From contig NZ_LT670819.1 of assembly GCF_900129855.1 (NCBI RefSeq), positions 5,704,001-5,768,000 of the forward strand: a stretch of DNA of 64,000 bases, given 5' to 3'. Position 1 is the first letter of the stretch. The number at the start of each line of letters is the position of its first letter. This DNA is from Streptomyces sp. 3214.6. Lineage in GTDB: Bacteria > Actinomycetota > Actinomycetes > Streptomycetales > Streptomycetaceae. Below the pieces are notes generated by a model. The model worked only from the letters and a program-made list of their open reading frames with translations, was not told the origin of the DNA and searched no databases. The position numbers and the translations under genes are program-made. Below, in pieces: positions 43,839 through 51,655 of the stretch.

Positions 43839-44623
43839 GCGCCCATTGTGGCCGAGCGCGGGTCGAACCCGAAGGGCAGCTCCAGGCGGTGCGCGCGCAT
43901 GACGGCGTCGTCGGCGAGCAGATCGCCGGTCGGACCGTCCGCCGCGATCACGCCCTCGCTGAGGATCAGGGCGCGCGGGCACAGCTCCAGGGCGTACGGC
44001 AGGTCGTGCGTGACCATGAGCACCGTGACGTCCAACGAGCGCAGGATGTCGGCCAGTTCGCGGCGCGAGGCGGGGTCGAGGTTGGAGGACGGCTCGTCCA
44101 GGACGAGGATCTCCGGCTCCATGGCGAGCACCGTCGCGACGGCCACCCGGCGCCGCTGGCCGAAGGACAGGTGGTGCGGCGGACGGTCCTTGAACTCCGC
44201 CATGCCGACCTGCGCGAGCGCGTGGTCGACGCGGGCCTCCAGCTCCGCGCCCTTCAGCCCGGCGGCCGCCGGTCCGAACGCGACGTCCTCACGGACCGTC
44301 GGCATGAACAGCTGGTCGTCGGGGTCCTGGAAGACGATGCCGACCCTGCGCCGGATCTCGGCCATGTGCCGCTTGCCGACGGGCAGCCCGGCCACCGTCA
44401 CGGTGCCCGCGCCGCCGGTCAGAATGCCGTTGAGGTGCAGCACCAGGGTCGTCTTCCCGGCGCCGTTCGGGCCGAGCAGCGCGACCCGTTCCCCGCGCGC
44501 GACGGAGAAGTCGACGCCGAACAGGGCCTGGTGGCCGTCGGGGTAGGCGAAGGCGAGGCCGCAGACCTCGAGGGAAGCCGTCACACCAGGAACCGTCACG
44601 TCGGAAGCCGTCACATCAGTCAC
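43835..44623 (-). CDS. cbiO: energy-coupling factor ATPase (cobalt/nickel)
   Basis: 262 residues. Walker A LLGPNGAGKTT, signature HLSFGQRRR, Walker B EILVLDEPSSNLDP, switch His in VTHDLPYAL. ECF-type ATPase for the CbiMQ components. GTG 44623 overlaps the cbiQ stop. The start region is a GTGACGGCTTCC-like repeat (VTASDVTVPGVTAS), so the exact start is uncertain. Confidence 0.92.
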   Translation of the reverse strand: MTDVTASDVTVPGVTASLEVCGLAFAYPDGHQALFGVDFSVARGERVALLGPNGAGKTTLVLHLNGILTGGAGTVTVAGLPVGKRHMAEIRRRVGIVFQDPDDQLFMPTVREDVAFGPAAAGLKGAELEARVDHALAQVGMAEFKDRPPHHLSFGQRRRVAVATVLAMEPEILVLDEPSSNLDPASRRELADILRSLDVTVLMVTHDLPYALELCPRALILSEGVIAADGPTGDLLADDAVMRAHRLELPFGFDPRSATMGA

Positions 44624-45381
44624 AGGGACCATCCCAACACGCAGACGACGAGGGCGGCGAACGGGAGGGTCAGGGCGTACGACCACTGCGCCCGGGACGC
44701 GGTCACCTCGTCGATCACCGGCATCGATCCGGCGTACCCGCGGCTGACCATGGCCAGGTGCACGCGCTCCCCGCGCTCGTAGGAGCGGATGAACAGAGCG
44801 CCCGCCGACTTCGCGAGCACCCCCCAGTGCCGCACGCCCCGCGCCTCGAAGCCGCGCGACTCCCGGGCGATCCGCATGCGCCGCATCTCGTCGGTGATGA
44901 CGTCGCCGTAGCGGATCATGAAGGAGGCGATCTGCACGAGCAGCGGGGGCAGCTTCAGGCGTTGCAGGCCGAGAAGCAGTGCGCGCAGCTCCGTGGTGGA
45001 CGCCAGGAGCACGGAGGCGGCGACGCCCAGGGTGCCCTTCGCGAGGACGTTCCAGGCGCCCCACAGCCCGTTGACGCTGAGGGGCAGTCCGAGGACGTCG
45101 ACGCGTTCGCCCTGTGCCACGAACGGCATCAGCACGGCGAACGCGACGAACGGCACCTCGATCAGCAGCCGCTTCAACAGGAAACCGGCCGGCACGCGCG
45201 CGTGGTACGCGACGAACGCCAGCAGGACGGCGTACAGGGCGAACGCCCACATCGCCTCCCGCGGCGTCGACACGACGACGACCACGAAGGCGAACGTGGC
45301 GGCGAGCTTGGTGTGCGGCGGCAGGGCGTGCACGGGCGAGTGCCCGTGCCGGTAGAGCCGGTGCGCGTGTCCCGCTCCCAC
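44620..45381 (-). CDS. cbiQ: cobalt/nickel ECF transporter T component
   Basis: 253 residues with about five helices. It carries the two Ala-Arg-Gly coupling motifs of T components (ESRGFEARG and VSRGYAGS). The N-terminal His-rich stretch (GHAHRLYRHGHSP) is typical of CbiQ/NikQ. GTG 45381 starts just after the cbiM stop. Confidence 0.9.
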   Translation of the reverse strand: MGAGHAHRLYRHGHSPVHALPPHTKLAATFAFVVVVVSTPREAMWAFALYAVLLAFVAYHARVPAGFLLKRLLIEVPFVAFAVLMPFVAQGERVDVLGLPLSVNGLWGAWNVLAKGTLGVAASVLLASTTELRALLLGLQRLKLPPLLVQIASFMIRYGDVITDEMRRMRIARESRGFEARGVRHWGVLAKSAGALFIRSYERGERVHLAMVSRGYAGSMPVIDEVTASRAQWSYALTLPFAALVVCVLGWSL

Positions 45382-45385
45382 GACG

Positions 45386-46468
45386 TCAGACGCCGCTCGT
45401 GGAGGCGCCCGTGGACGCGCTCGTCGACGTCGGGGACACGTCGTCCGTACGGCGCCTGCGCACCGCCCAGAACACCGTGCTGCCCGCGACGACGGTCGTG
45501 CCGACGCCGATCACGCCCGCGAGACCGCCCGAGAGGCGCGCGTTGGTGATGTCCTTGACGCCGTAGTCGGCGAGCGGGGAGTCGGAGGACGCGTGCTTCT
45601 GAGTCCGCTTGTCGATGCCCTTGTCGGCGGCGACCTTCTCCAGGCCGTCGGGGTTGGTGGAGGCGTAGAAGCTGACGAAGCCGGCCAGGACGAGGGAGGT
45701 GACCAGACCGGTCACCCACAGCGTGCGCCGGGAGGTGCGCGCCGCGACGGGCGTCGTGCGCGCCCCCTCTGCGGCGGGCGCGTCGACCAGTTCGCCGTTC
45801 ACCCGCAGCTGGAGCCTCTGCCGCAGATCGCGCGCGCCGTGGACGAGATCCGGCCGTACCGCGACGACGGCGCCCACGGTCAGCGCGGTGATGACGGCCT
45901 CGCCGACGCCGATCAGCACATGCACGCCGATCATCGCGGTGGCCACCTTGCCGATCGCCACGTCGGTGGTGCCGCCGATCCAGTACAGGAGCGTGAACGC
46001 CACGGCGGCGGCCGGCACGGACAGCAGGGCGGCGACGAAGGACGCGGTGGTGATGGACCGGCGGCTGCGCGGCAGCACCTTCACCAGGGCGCGGAAGACG
46101 GCGTAGGACACGACGGTCGTCACGATCGCCATGTCGGTGATGTTCACGCCGAGCGCGGTCAGGCCGCCGTCGGCGAAGAGGATGCCCTGCATCAGCAGGA
46201 CCACGGACACGCACAGGATCCCCGTGTAGGGGCCCACGAGTATCGCGGCGAGCGCACCGCCCAGCAGATGGCCGCTGGTTCCCGCAGCGACGGGGAAGTT
46301 CAGCATCTGCACGGCGAAGATGAACGCGGCCACCAGGCCGGCCAGCGGCGCGGTCCGGTCGTCGAGTTCACGGCGCGCGCCGCGCAGGCTCACGGCGATG
46401 GCGCCCGCGGCGACGACTCCGGTCACGGCGGAGGTCGGGGCGTTGATGAATCCGTCGGGTACGTGCAC
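45386..46468 (-). CDS. cbiM: cobalt/nickel ECF substrate-binding component CbiM with fused CbiN-like tail
   Basis: 360 residues. Starts MHVPDGFIN, the invariant N-terminal metal-binding sequence of CbiM/NikM (Met1, His2). Six-plus helices follow and a C-terminal extension contains NPDGLEKVA, the PDGLE (CbiN/NikN-like) domain. First gene of cbiM-cbiQ-cbiO-ohrR. A dyad upstream suggests repression by the nickel-responsive Fur protein Nur, so the substrate may be nickel rather than cobalt. Confidence 0.93.
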   Translation of the reverse strand: MHVPDGFINAPTSAVTGVVAAGAIAVSLRGARRELDDRTAPLAGLVAAFIFAVQMLNFPVAAGTSGHLLGGALAAILVGPYTGILCVSVVLLMQGILFADGGLTALGVNITDMAIVTTVVSYAVFRALVKVLPRSRRSITTASFVAALLSVPAAAVAFTLLYWIGGTTDVAIGKVATAMIGVHVLIGVGEAVITALTVGAVVAVRPDLVHGARDLRQRLQLRVNGELVDAPAAEGARTTPVAARTSRRTLWVTGLVTSLVLAGFVSFYASTNPDGLEKVAADKGIDKRTQKHASSDSPLADYGVKDITNARLSGGLAGVIGVGTTVVAGSTVFWAVRRRRTDDVSPTSTSASTGASTSGV

Positions 46469-46489
46469 CCGTCGATGATAGTGGCTTAA

Positions 46490-46504
46490 TGCGAACAGTT
46501 CGCA
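46490..46504. promoter_or_regulatory. Nur-box-like dyad upstream of cbiM
   Basis: TGCGAAC-A-GTTCGCA, a perfect 15-bp dyad 21 bp before cbiM. On the minus strand it reads TTGCGA-N5-TCGCAT, resembling the Nur box TTGCAA-N5-TTGCAA. Confidence 0.6.
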
Positions 46505-46659
46505 AGAGCGAGGGACTTGTCTCTCGTGGATGCTTGCCTATCGCAGATGTGAGATGGGTCGGGACGGAGGCGCGTATTCCAGAAAATATGGGACATTGGG
46601 AAGAGCGAAAGCGGACTCACAGTTTCCGCACAGGTTACGCTGCGTGAGAGGGTCGGCCG

Positions 46660-47016
46660 ATGTCTGTAGTCGAGCAGTACGCGCGAGCCCACATCGTCAC
46701 GGACGCGGACCAGGTCGAGGAGGAACGCACGGCCGTCCCCGTCGTTCTGCGCTACGACCCCGAGGACGACCCCCGCTCGGTACGCGTCGGACTCCCCGAC
46801 CGGCACGAGTGGACGTTCTCCCGCAGCCTCCTGGAACAGGGGCTGCGCGCCCCGGCCGGCACCGGCGAGGTGCGGGTGTGGCCGCTGGGGCGCGTCCAGG
46901 CCGTCGTCGAGTTCCACTCCGCGCACGGCGTCTCGGTCGTCCAGTTCGAGTCGAAGACGCTGCTGCGCTTCCTGCGCCGCACGTACATGGCGACGGCCCA
47001 GCCGGTCACTCACTAG
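46660..47016 (+). CDS. ssgE: SsgA-like sporulation/cell-division protein
   Basis: 118 residues with the SALP family features: VPVVLRYDPEDDPRSVRV, WTFSRSLLEQGL, VWPL and a C-terminal FLRRTY. SALPs guide septum placement and spore-wall events through FtsZ and peptidoglycan enzymes. Its position beside two penicillin-binding genes corresponds, as I recall, to SCO3158 (ssgE). I therefore use ssgE, though the sequence alone could fit another SALP. Confidence 0.8.
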   Translation: MSVVEQYARAHIVTDADQVEEERTAVPVVLRYDPEDDPRSVRVGLPDRHEWTFSRSLLEQGLRAPAGTGEVRVWPLGRVQAVVEFHSAHGVSVVQFESKTLLRFLRRTYMATAQPVTH

Positions 47017-47043
47017 TGGTGTGACCGGCCTTCCAGTCGGGTC

Positions 47044-48729
47044 TCAGCCGCCCATCCGCAGCAGGGACGCCACGATCGGGCCCGCCGTGTCGCCGCCGTG
47101 GCCGCCCGCCTGGACGACGCCCGCGGCCGCCAGGTCGCCGCGGTAGGCGGTGAACCAGCCGTTGGGCTTGTCCTGGTTGTCGACCTCCGCCGAGCCAGTC
47201 TTCGCGCCGTAGTCCGGGCCGAGGCCCGACATCGCCTCGGCGGCGGTGCCGGCCGCGGCGGTGTAGTTCATCAGCTCCCGCAGCTGCGACAGCGTGGACG
47301 ACGACATGGTGCGCGAGGCCGTCGCGAGCGTGCGGTCGTCCACCGACGGGGCGACCAGGTACGGCTGGTGGAACGTGCCCGCCTTCACCGTGGAGGCGAC
47401 CGACGCCATGTTCAGCGGGTTCATCCGCACCCCGCCCTGACCGATCAGCGAGGCCGCCATCTGGGCCGCGGACTGCACCGGCACCGAGCCGTCGAAGGAC
47501 GGGACGCCGATGGCCCAGTTGTCCATCGACAGGCCGAAGACCTGCTGCGCCTGCTGGGTCAGACTGTTGTTGTCCAGCTCGGGGGCCTGGCTGATGAAGG
47601 CGGTGTTGCAGGAGCGCGCGAAGCTCGCCTTGAACGTGCCGCCGGTGATCTGGAAGTCGTCGTCGTTGTGGAACTTCCAGCCGCCATAGGTGAACGTCTT
47701 CGGACAGGGGTGCACCTTGTCCGCCGACGCCAGGCCCTTCTCGATGAGCAGCGACGACGTGATGACCTTCATCGTGGAGCCGGGCGCGAGCGAGCCGTTG
47801 AAGGCGGTGTTGAAGCCGGGGCTCGCGTTGGCCACCGCGAGGATCTCGCCCGTGGAGGGGCGCATCACGACGACCGACGAGCGCGCCGTCTTCGCCACCT
47901 GCTGCTCCGCGGCGGCCTGCAGGGTCGGGCTCAGCGTCGTCTTCACCGTGCCCGGGGTGCCCTTGCTGAGCTCCAGCAGCGTCTTGTCGGAGGCCTTCTT
48001 CGCCTTCGACGCCTTCCCGCGGACGACCTGGAGCTCCACGCCCGCCTTGCCGCCCGCCTTCTTGCCGTACTTCTCCCGCAGGCCGTCCAGCACCGTGCCC
48101 AGGGAGGGGTACTTGGCGGCCGTCAGCTCGCCGCCGTCCCGGTCGACGGCCTTCACCGGCGGCGTGCCGGACTCGCCGGTGACGAGCGTGTCGCCGTCCT
48201 GAAGGTCCGGGTGGACGACGGACGCGTGCCAGTCGATCTGCGCCTTGCCGTTCTTCGGGTTGCGTACGACGGTGAGCGCGCTGGAGTACGTCAGCGGCTT
48301 GCTGACGTCCTTGTACTTCACCGTGCCCGTCACGGAGAACGGGACCTTGGTGCCGGAGGGCGCGCCGGCGGTCAGGGTGACGCCCGTGACGTGGGCGTCC
48401 TTGGTGTAGCCGGTCAGGAGGGCGGTGGCGGCGGCGGAGTCGTCCGTGATGGCGGCGGCCCGGTCCACCTTGCCCTGCTGCCAGGCCGTCAGGAACGTCG
48501 CGGCCAGGGTCTTCGCCTCGGCCGTCGAAGGTGCGTCGGCCCTGACCCGCGGGATCTGCTTGCCGTTGGCGGCCGCTGCCGAGCCCTCGTCGGCCGCCGC
48601 CCCGCCGCCGTACAGCGCGTAGACGCCGAACCCCGCCCCGCCGACCACGACGGCGATCATGCCGCCGACGACGGCGGGACGCCGCTTGCTCGTGCTGCTC
48701 CGCTCGTCGACACGCCTTCTCTTGCCCAC
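47044..48729 (-). CDS. penicillin-binding transpeptidase (class B, first copy)
   Basis: 561 residues. One N-terminal membrane helix (about residues 20-37), a MecA_N/NTF2-like domain, then the transpeptidase core: STMK at 318-321, SCN in FARSCNTAF, KTG in YGAKTGSAEV. There is no long dimerisation domain, so it is a short class B PBP. GTG 48729 is preceded by GGAGG. It is a tandem paralogue of the next gene; with ssgE it probably acts in sporulation septum or spore-wall synthesis. Confidence 0.9.
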   Translation of the reverse strand: MGKRRRVDERSSTSKRRPAVVGGMIAVVVGGAGFGVYALYGGGAAADEGSAAAANGKQIPRVRADAPSTAEAKTLAATFLTAWQQGKVDRAAAITDDSAAATALLTGYTKDAHVTGVTLTAGAPSGTKVPFSVTGTVKYKDVSKPLTYSSALTVVRNPKNGKAQIDWHASVVHPDLQDGDTLVTGESGTPPVKAVDRDGGELTAAKYPSLGTVLDGLREKYGKKAGGKAGVELQVVRGKASKAKKASDKTLLELSKGTPGTVKTTLSPTLQAAAEQQVAKTARSSVVVMRPSTGEILAVANASPGFNTAFNGSLAPGSTMKVITSSLLIEKGLASADKVHPCPKTFTYGGWKFHNDDDFQITGGTFKASFARSCNTAFISQAPELDNNSLTQQAQQVFGLSMDNWAIGVPSFDGSVPVQSAAQMAASLIGQGGVRMNPLNMASVASTVKAGTFHQPYLVAPSVDDRTLATASRTMSSSTLSQLRELMNYTAAAGTAAEAMSGLGPDYGAKTGSAEVDNQDKPNGWFTAYRGDLAAAGVVQAGGHGGDTAGPIVASLLRMGG

Positions 48730-48836
48730 TGCCCAGATCCTCCGGATCCTCAGGGACTTTCCCCCCAGCCCCACTGCCCTCGTTGCCCTCATTGACCCCA
48801 ACGACGGCAACCACACTAGAGTCCCGTGCTGTGGGA

Positions 48837-48915
48837 GTGACGTCATATGTGACGTCAGCCACCTCGGAGCCGGTGCGCGTGGCCCGTCCGCGTGGCCCGT
48901 CCGCGTGGCCCGTCC
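48837..48915 (-). promoter_or_regulatory. direct repeats in PBP promoter region
   Basis: GTGACGTCA occurs at 48837-48845 and 48849-48857 (12-bp period; each holds the palindrome TGACGTCA). A minus-strand TAGTGT (48812-48817) could be the -10, putting the repeats over the -35 region. Three perfect 13-bp copies of GCGTGGCCCGTCC follow at 48877-48915. Confidence 0.5.
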
Positions 48916-48955
48916 GCTTGGCCCGGTGGGCCAGGCCGGTGCGGCAGTGGCCGGT

Positions 48956-50590
48956 TCAGCCCGCCCGCAGTACCTCCACCACGATCGGGCCGGACGCGTC
49001 GACGCCGTGGCCGCCGTCCTGGGTCATCGCCGCGGCGGCGACGTCGCCTTGGTAGCCGGTGAACCAACTGTCGGACTTCGTCTGGCCGTCGACCTCGGCG
49101 GAGCCGGTCTTGGCGCCGATCTGGCCCCTGAGCCCGGCCATCACCTCGGCGGCGGTGCCGCTGGTGGCGGTGCGGTTCATCATGGAGCGCAGCTGCTGCA
49201 CGGTGCTCGACGACAGTCCACGCGCGTGTGCCGGTTCACGGTCGTCGAGGCTGAGCGGCACGATCACCGGCTGCCGGAACGTGCCCGTCATCGCGGTCGC
49301 CGTCACCGAGGCCATGTTCAGCGGGTTCATCTGGACCTTGCCCTGGCCGATCAGCCCGGCCGCGGTGTCCGGGCCGCCGGCGGCCGGGACGGAGCCGTCG
49401 AAGGACGGGATGCCGGTCTGCCAGTCGAGACCGATCCCGAAGCGGTCGCGGGCCTCGTTGGTGAGCGAGTCGACCTTCACCGAGTCCGCGAACTTCACGA
49501 ACGCCGTGTTGCAGGAGCGGGCGAAGCTCTCCGAGAGCGTCGCGTTCTCGTTCGGCTTCATGTTCTTGATGTTCTTGAAGGTCTGGCTCTCCGAGACGGC
49601 CGACGGCGGACAGGGCGCGGGGCCGTTCGCGGTGGTGAGCCCGTTGTCGATGAGGGTGGCCGCGCTGATGATCTTCATGGTGGAGCCGGGCGCGACCTCC
49701 CCCAGGAACGCGGCGTTCCAGCCGTCCGTCCGGTGGTTGGCGACGGCCAGCACCTCGCCGGTGCTCGGCTTGACGGCCACCACCGACGACTGGGCGTACT
49801 TCTGCACCGCCCGCTCCGCCGCCGCCTGCACGCTCGCGCTGAGCGTGGTGGTCAGCTTGCCCGCCTTGCCCTCGGCGAGGGTCAGCAGCGGGGTGTCGGC
49901 GGTGTCCGGGGCGGCGTGGTGGATCGCCAGCTCGACGCTCGCCGTGCCGCCCGCCTCCTTCCCGTACTTGGCGCGCAGCTGGTCCAGGATCGGCCCCAGG
50001 GAGGGGTACTTCTCCTTCGTCAGGACGTTGCCGTCCCGGTCCACGGCCTCGATAGGCGGTGCCGCCGAGGCACCCGTGACCAGCGTGTCGTCCATGTTCT
50101 TCAGCTCGGGATGCACGACCGAGGGCTGCCAGTCCACCAGCGCCTTGCCGGTGGTGAGCCCGCGTACGACGGTGAGCCGGCTCTGGTACGCCAGCGGCTT
50201 GGACTTCCCGTCGTACGACACCGTCGCCCTGACGCTGAACGGCACGCTGTCCCCGACCGCCGCGCCCGGTGTGATCTTCACGCCGGTGATGTGCGCGGCC
50301 TGGCCGTACGAGGTCAGCAACGGCCCGGCCTTCGCCGCGTTGTTGGTGAGCTGGGCGGCCACCGCGGCCTGCCCCTTCTCCCAGGCCGCGAAGAACTTGC
50401 CGCTCGTGTCCTTCACCTCCGAGCCGCTGGGCGGCCCGGTCTTCACGGCCACCGGCTCGGACGACCCCGGCGCGCCGCCGTCGTCGTCCCCGTTGAGCGC
50501 GTTCACGATATTGAAGGCGCCATACCCGGCCCCGCCCACCATCACGGCGAACACCGACCCGACAATGGCTGCCTTGGCCCCCTTGCGCAT
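48956..50590 (-). CDS. penicillin-binding transpeptidase (class B, second copy)
   Basis: 544 residues with the same layout as its neighbour: N-terminal helix (about 7-25), MecA_N-like domain, transpeptidase core with STMK at 303-306, SCN in FARSCNTAF and KTG in GAKTGSAEV. Clear paralogy to the 47044-48729 gene shows a tandem duplication followed by divergence, mainly in the NTF2-like domain. ATG 50590 follows GGAGGG. Confidence 0.9.
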   Translation of the reverse strand: MRKGAKAAIVGSVFAVMVGGAGYGAFNIVNALNGDDDGGAPGSSEPVAVKTGPPSGSEVKDTSGKFFAAWEKGQAAVAAQLTNNAAKAGPLLTSYGQAAHITGVKITPGAAVGDSVPFSVRATVSYDGKSKPLAYQSRLTVVRGLTTGKALVDWQPSVVHPELKNMDDTLVTGASAAPPIEAVDRDGNVLTKEKYPSLGPILDQLRAKYGKEAGGTASVELAIHHAAPDTADTPLLTLAEGKAGKLTTTLSASVQAAAERAVQKYAQSSVVAVKPSTGEVLAVANHRTDGWNAAFLGEVAPGSTMKIISAATLIDNGLTTANGPAPCPPSAVSESQTFKNIKNMKPNENATLSESFARSCNTAFVKFADSVKVDSLTNEARDRFGIGLDWQTGIPSFDGSVPAAGGPDTAAGLIGQGKVQMNPLNMASVTATAMTGTFRQPVIVPLSLDDREPAHARGLSSSTVQQLRSMMNRTATSGTAAEVMAGLRGQIGAKTGSAEVDGQTKSDSWFTGYQGDVAAAAMTQDGGHGVDASGPIVVEVLRAG

Positions 50591-50672
50591 GCTGTGCACC
50601 CTCCCCGTTGACCCCGCCGGACCCGCCGGACCCGACGGATCCCCCCGAACCCGTCCCCGCCTCACGGGCGCA

Positions 50673-50690
50673 TTCTGAACGTGTTCAGAA
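50673..50690. promoter_or_regulatory. palindrome upstream of second PBP
   Basis: TTCTGAAC-GT-GTTCAGAA, eight-base arms, 83 bp upstream of the ATG. Spacing (GAAC-N2-GTTC) does not fit LexA. Confidence 0.45.
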
Positions 50691-50753
50691 AGTTCTTCTC
50701 AGGGTCACAGTAAGCGGAAAGGGTGACGCGCGGGGCGACAGTTTCCGGAATCG

Positions 50754-50850
50754 TTAGACCCAGGTGTCCAACCACATACGTGAACGCCAGTTGTCGATCG
50801 GGATCGACGTCCCCGTGTACAAAGGCCAGAAATAGATGAAGTCTGCGCAA
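50754..50850 (-). pseudogene. pmt: 3' remnant of protein O-mannosyltransferase gene
   Basis: About 30 codons ending at TAA (50754). They read FIYFWPLYTG followed by IPIDNWRSRMWLDTWV, resembling the C-terminal end of actinobacterial PMT-family glycosyltransferases (last helix then W..RMWL..W). Upstream the frame becomes unlike a membrane protein. In S. coelicolor pmt (SCO3154) is the next gene to these PBPs, so the element most likely lies within the pmt 3' end and the rest of the gene is beyond 64 kb. This rests on recalled synteny and a short motif. Confidence 0.6.
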
Positions 50851-50938
50851 TCCGGCCCGAAAGGGGTCCGACCAGCGCGTTCGCCGCTTGCTGGGGCCGT
50901 CCTAGGCGGTCTGGGCCGTCTCTGGGCCGTGATGAGGC

Positions 50939-51619
50939 TCAGCGCCACGTGCCGCTGCCCATCTGCTGCCATGGCGCGGGGCCCGTGCGCCCAGACCAGG
51001 CCTCAAGATCATGTTTGTCGACGAGTACGATGTTCTGCATCGCCGCGTACTCGATCGCTGGGCGGGTGAACCCGCCGGTGGTCACGACGACAGCGACGTC
51101 TGCTCTATGGACAGTGAAGCAGGTGCCCCCGAAGCGCTGTAGATCTTGGGATCCGACCTTTCTGGCCGTCCCGTAGCGTTTGCATTGCACGACGAGTCTG
51201 CGTCCGTCGGATGTAGTGGCGAGTACGTCGGCACCGAGGTCACCCGCCCCTCCGATCGCGGCAGCATCTCCGCAGCCATCCCTCACGCACAGCCGGGCGA
51301 TCGCCTCTTCGAACTCTCGGGCGCTCATTGATTGGTACGAGGTGACTTCGGCAGGGCAGGGGAAGGGCATCACGATCTCGTCAGCCTCTGGAGCTGGAGG
51401 GACGGGGCGAAAGAAGTCCCACCCCGGCCAGGGCCCCATCTTTCGGACCAGGGCAAACAAGCAGAGACCGGCGATGAGCAGGGTGACTAGGAACTGCGTA
51501 GCTCCTCGCCCGATCGCACCGTCCTGCCAGAGAACGATGCCGTTTGCGCCTGACAGCAGCAGGAAGATGCCGAAGCAGCCACCTGCGCAGCCGGCACCAC
51601 TATTCGGTGAACTTCCCAT
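50939..51619 (-). CDS. membrane-anchored Mrr-like restriction endonuclease
   Basis: 226 residues. Two hydrophobic segments at the N-terminus (about 8-32 and 40-58) precede a Mrr_cat PD-(D/E)xK domain: REFEEAIARLC, GGAGDLGADV, and VVQCKRYG (D...QxK). ATG 51619 follows a G-run. It lies between the integrase and the pmt remnant, so it travels with the element. Mrr-type enzymes cut methylated DNA; membrane-anchored members suggest cutting of incoming DNA. It could also be a chromosomal gene. Confidence 0.85.
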   Translation of the reverse strand: MGSSPNSGAGCAGGCFGIFLLLSGANGIVLWQDGAIGRGATQFLVTLLIAGLCLFALVRKMGPWPGWDFFRPVPPAPEADEIVMPFPCPAEVTSYQSMSAREFEEAIARLCVRDGCGDAAAIGGAGDLGADVLATTSDGRRLVVQCKRYGTARKVGSQDLQRFGGTCFTVHRADVAVVVTTGGFTRPAIEYAAMQNIVLVDKHDLEAWSGRTGPAPWQQMGSGTWR

Positions 51620-51655
51620 ACACCCCCCACCGATCACAGAAGTGCCATTTTGGCA

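Larger units (their letters stand above)
50591..50938. other. intergenic between PBP promoter and mobile element
   Basis: 348 bp. It contains a perfect dyad (50673-50690), the 3' remnant of pmt (50754-50850) and the presumed left junction of the element. I see no further gene. Confidence 0.6.

Noticed and set aside
46469..46659. Cobalamin riboswitch upstream of cbiM
   Set aside because: I find no B12-box-like sequence in this short AT-poor gap; the dyad at 46490 explains regulation better.
50673..50690. LexA (SOS) box
   Set aside because: The dyad has GAAC-N2-GTTC; the actinobacterial SOS box needs GAAC-N4-GTTC.
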